This document shows, piece after piece, positions 61,401 to 64,000 of a stretch of DNA of 64,000 bases (position 1 is its first letter; each line of letters opens with the position of its first letter). Source of the stretch: Cladorhizidae sp. MBARI D1340-BT2 (lineage: Eukaryota > Porifera > Demospongiae > Poecilosclerida > Cladorhizidae); contig JAQNBH010000004.1 of the NCBI GenBank assembly GCA_028752905.1, forward strand, positions 34,077,355 to 34,141,354, given 5' to 3'. The position numbers were made by a program, and so were the translations under genes. The notes beneath the pieces were generated by a model that was not told where the DNA came from, did no database searches, and worked only from the letters and a program-made list of their open reading frames with translations.

Positions 61401-64000
61401 ATTACCATCAAACACATCTGGACAGCTCACACCTGTAGGTGTCATTCAAATACATCTGGTCAGAACACACCTGTAGGTGTCATTCAAACACATCTGGTCA
61501 GCACACACCTGTAGGTGTCATTCAAACACATCTGGTCAGCACACACCTATAGGTGTCATTACCATCAAACACATCTGGTCAGCACACACCTGTAGATGTC
61601 ATTCAAATACATCTGGTCAGAACACACCTGTAGGTGTCATTCAAACACATCTGGTCAGCACACACCTGTAGGTGTCATTCAAACACATCTGGTCAGCACA
61701 CACCTATAGGTGTCATTACCATCAAACACATCTGGTCAGCACACACCTGTAGATGTCATTCAAACACATCTGGTCAGCACACACCTATAGGTGTCATTAC
61801 CATCAACCAGATCTGGTCAGCACACACCTATAGGTGTCATTACCATCAAACACATCTGGTCAGCACACACCTGTAGATGTCATTACCATCAAACACATCT
61901 GGTCAGCACACACCTGTAGGTGTCATTACCATCAAACACATCTGTCAGCACACACCTGTAGGTGTCATTACCATCAAACACATCCAGTCAGCACACACCT
62001 GTAGGTGTCATTACTATCAAACACATCCAGTCAGCACACACCTGTAGGTGTCATTACCATCAAACACATCTGGTCAGCACACACCTGTAGATGTCATTAC
62101 CATCAAACACATCCTGTCAGCACACACCTGTAGGTGTCATCAAACACATCTGGTCAGCACACACCTGTAGGTGTCATTCAAACACATCTGGTCAGCACAC
62201 ACCTGTAGGTGTCATTACCATCAAACACATCTGTCAGCACACACCTGTAGGTGTCATTACCATCAACACATCTGGTCAGCACACACCTGTAGATGTCATT
62301 CAAACACATCTGGCCAGCACACACCTGTAGATGTCATTACCATCAAACACATCTGGTCAGCACACACCTGTAGATGTCAATCAAACACATCTGGTCAGCA
62401 CACACCTGTAGGTGTCATTACCATCAAACAGATCTGGTCAGCACACACCTATAGGTGTCATTACCATCAAACACATCTGGTCAGCACACACCTGTAGATG
62501 TCAATCAAACACATCTGGTCAGCACACACCTATAGGTGTCATTACCATCAAACACATCTGGTCAGCACACACCTGTAGATGTCAATCAAACACATCTGGT
62601 CAGCACACACCTATAGGTGTCATTACCATCAAACACATCTGGTCAGCACACACCTATAGGTGTCATTACCATCAAACACATCTGGTCAGCACACACCTGT
62701 AGGTGTCATTACTATCAAACACATCCAGTCAGCACACACCTGTAGGTGTCATTACCATCAAACACATCTGGTCAGTACACACCTGTAGGTGTCATTACCA
62801 TCAAACACATCTGGTCAGCACACACCTGTAGATGTCATTACCATCAAACACATCTGGTCAGCACACACCTGTAGGTGTCATTACCATCAACCACATCTGG
62901 TCAGCGTACACCTATAGGTGTCATTACCATAAACCACATCTTGTCAGCACACATCTGTAGATGTCATTCAAACACATCTGGTCAGCATACACCTGTAGGT
63001 GTCATTACCATCAAACACATCTGGTCAACACACACCTGTAGATGTCATTACCATCAAACACATCTGGTCAGCACACACCTGTAGGTGTCATTCAAACACA
63101 TCTGGTCAGCACGCATCTGTAGATGTCATTACCATCAAACACATCTGGTCAGCGTACACCTATAGGTGTCATTACCATCAACCACATCTTGTCAGCACAC
63201 ACCTGTAGATGTCATTCAAACACATCTGGTCAGCATACACCTCTAGGTGTCATTACCATCAAACACATCTGGTCAGCACACACCTGTAGATGTCATTCAA
63301 ACACATCTGGTCAGCACACACTTGTAGATGTCATTACCATCAAACACATCTGGTCAGCACACACCTGTAGGTGTCATTACCATCAAACACATCTGGACAG
63401 CTCACACCTGTAGGTGTCATTCAAATACATCTGGTCAGAACACACCTGTAGGTGTCATTCAAACACATCTGGTCAGCACACACCTGTAGGTGTCATTCAA
63501 ACACATCTGGTCAGCACACACCTATAGGTGTCATTACCATCAAACACATCTGGTCAGCACACACCTGTAGATGTCATTCAAACACATCTGGTCAGCACAC
63601 GCCTATAGGTGTCATTACCATCAAACACATCTGGTCAGCACACACCTGTAGATGTCATTCAAACACATCTGGTCAGCACACACCTATAGGTGTCATTACC
63701 ATCAACCAGATCTGGTCTGCACACACCTATAGGTGTCATTACCATCAAACACATCTGGTCAGCACACACCTGTAGATGTCATTACCATCAAACACATCTG
63801 GTCAGCACACACCTGTAGGTGTCATTACCATCAAACACATCTGTCAGCACACACCTGTAGGTGTCATTACCATCAAAGACATCCAGTCAGCACACACCTG
63901 TAGGTGTCATTACTATCAAACACATCCAGTCAGCACACACCTGTAGGTGTCATTACCATCAAACACATCTGGTCAGCACACACCTGTAGATGTCATTACC
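58494..64000 (+). repeat. 43/38-bp minisatellite, about 130 copies, runs off the edge
   Basis: The unit contains AACACATCTGGTCAGCACAC, ACCTGTAGGTGTCATT and ACCATCA; a shorter 38-bp form lacks ACCAT. Each unit has the palindrome ACACCTRTAGGTGT. Frame-open stretches of 60-180 codons are by-products. Higher-order copying is visible: about 60960-61440 recurs 1,894 bp to the right, and a 165-bp block at 58797 repeats at 58962. It lies in CNTLN intron 3. Confidence 0.95.

Noticed and set aside
58494..64000. Regularly spaced repeats that might suggest a CRISPR-like array
   Set aside because: Units are directly contiguous with no unique spacers, and the genome is animal.

Overview
This is animal nuclear DNA: intron-split genes with GT-AG junctions, intronless signalling genes, many minisatellites and several eukaryotic transposon families. 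DNA ligase IV, centlein, a TRIM-NHL protein and a tandem death-effector-domain protein point to a metazoan. The repeat style, the GIY-YIG Penelope-like remnant and the intronless TRIM/DED genes suggest an early-branching invertebrate such as a sponge. That placement is inference; nothing here fixes the species.

Two split genes frame the window and diverge from about 46.6-53.1 kb. On the minus strand, DNA ligase IV (LIG4) starts at 46553 and runs leftwards through seven recognisable exons (46461-46553, 40546-40680, 38630-38818, 38148-38212, 35344-35494, 265-357, and 58 down to the window edge). The phases agree at every junction. The intron between exons 5 and 6 is 34,986 bp (358-35343). On the plus strand, centlein (CNTLN) starts at 53061 or 53097 and has three exons here (to 53207, 53362-53450, 57790-57865). 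It continues past the right edge through a >5.5 kb minisatellite in its intron 3.

Nested in the 35 kb LIG4 intron, on the opposite strand, are two genes with uninterrupted reading frames: a protein of two death effector domains and nothing else recognisable (1814-2473), and a 729-residue TRIM-NHL ubiquitin ligase (10452-12641). The intron also holds a Penelope-like remnant (4200-5055), a decayed full-length hAT element with terminal repeats and target duplication (5802-8277), several minisatellites, and a 20 kb composite satellite (13.94-34.46 kb). The satellite's higher-order unit of about 4.1-4.3 kb strings together a 35-bp, a 44-bp and a 37-bp minisatellite with microsatellites and spacer. 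Inside it, an 8,425-bp block is repeated in tandem with no visible length difference (16021-24445 and 24446-32870). Each copy carries the same 444-bp pogo-type element.

Other LIG4 introns hold a PIF/Harbinger element with a truncated transposase and a Myb-like partner gene (36240-38083), a 31/32-bp minisatellite open in all three frames (40.8-41.8 kb), a 29-bp minisatellite (42.9-43.8 kb) and small inverted-repeat elements. The LIG4-CNTLN interval is mainly 15-, 39- and 61-bp minisatellites and microsatellites. CNTLN intron 2 holds a hAT relic, a hammerhead-ribozyme-like motif and long G/C homopolymers.

Most likely to repay attention: the giant LIG4 intron with nested genes, an in-frame stop in LIG4 exon 7, the apparently perfect 8.4 kb duplication, and the hammerhead-like motifs. 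I see no tRNA, rRNA or CRISPR array.
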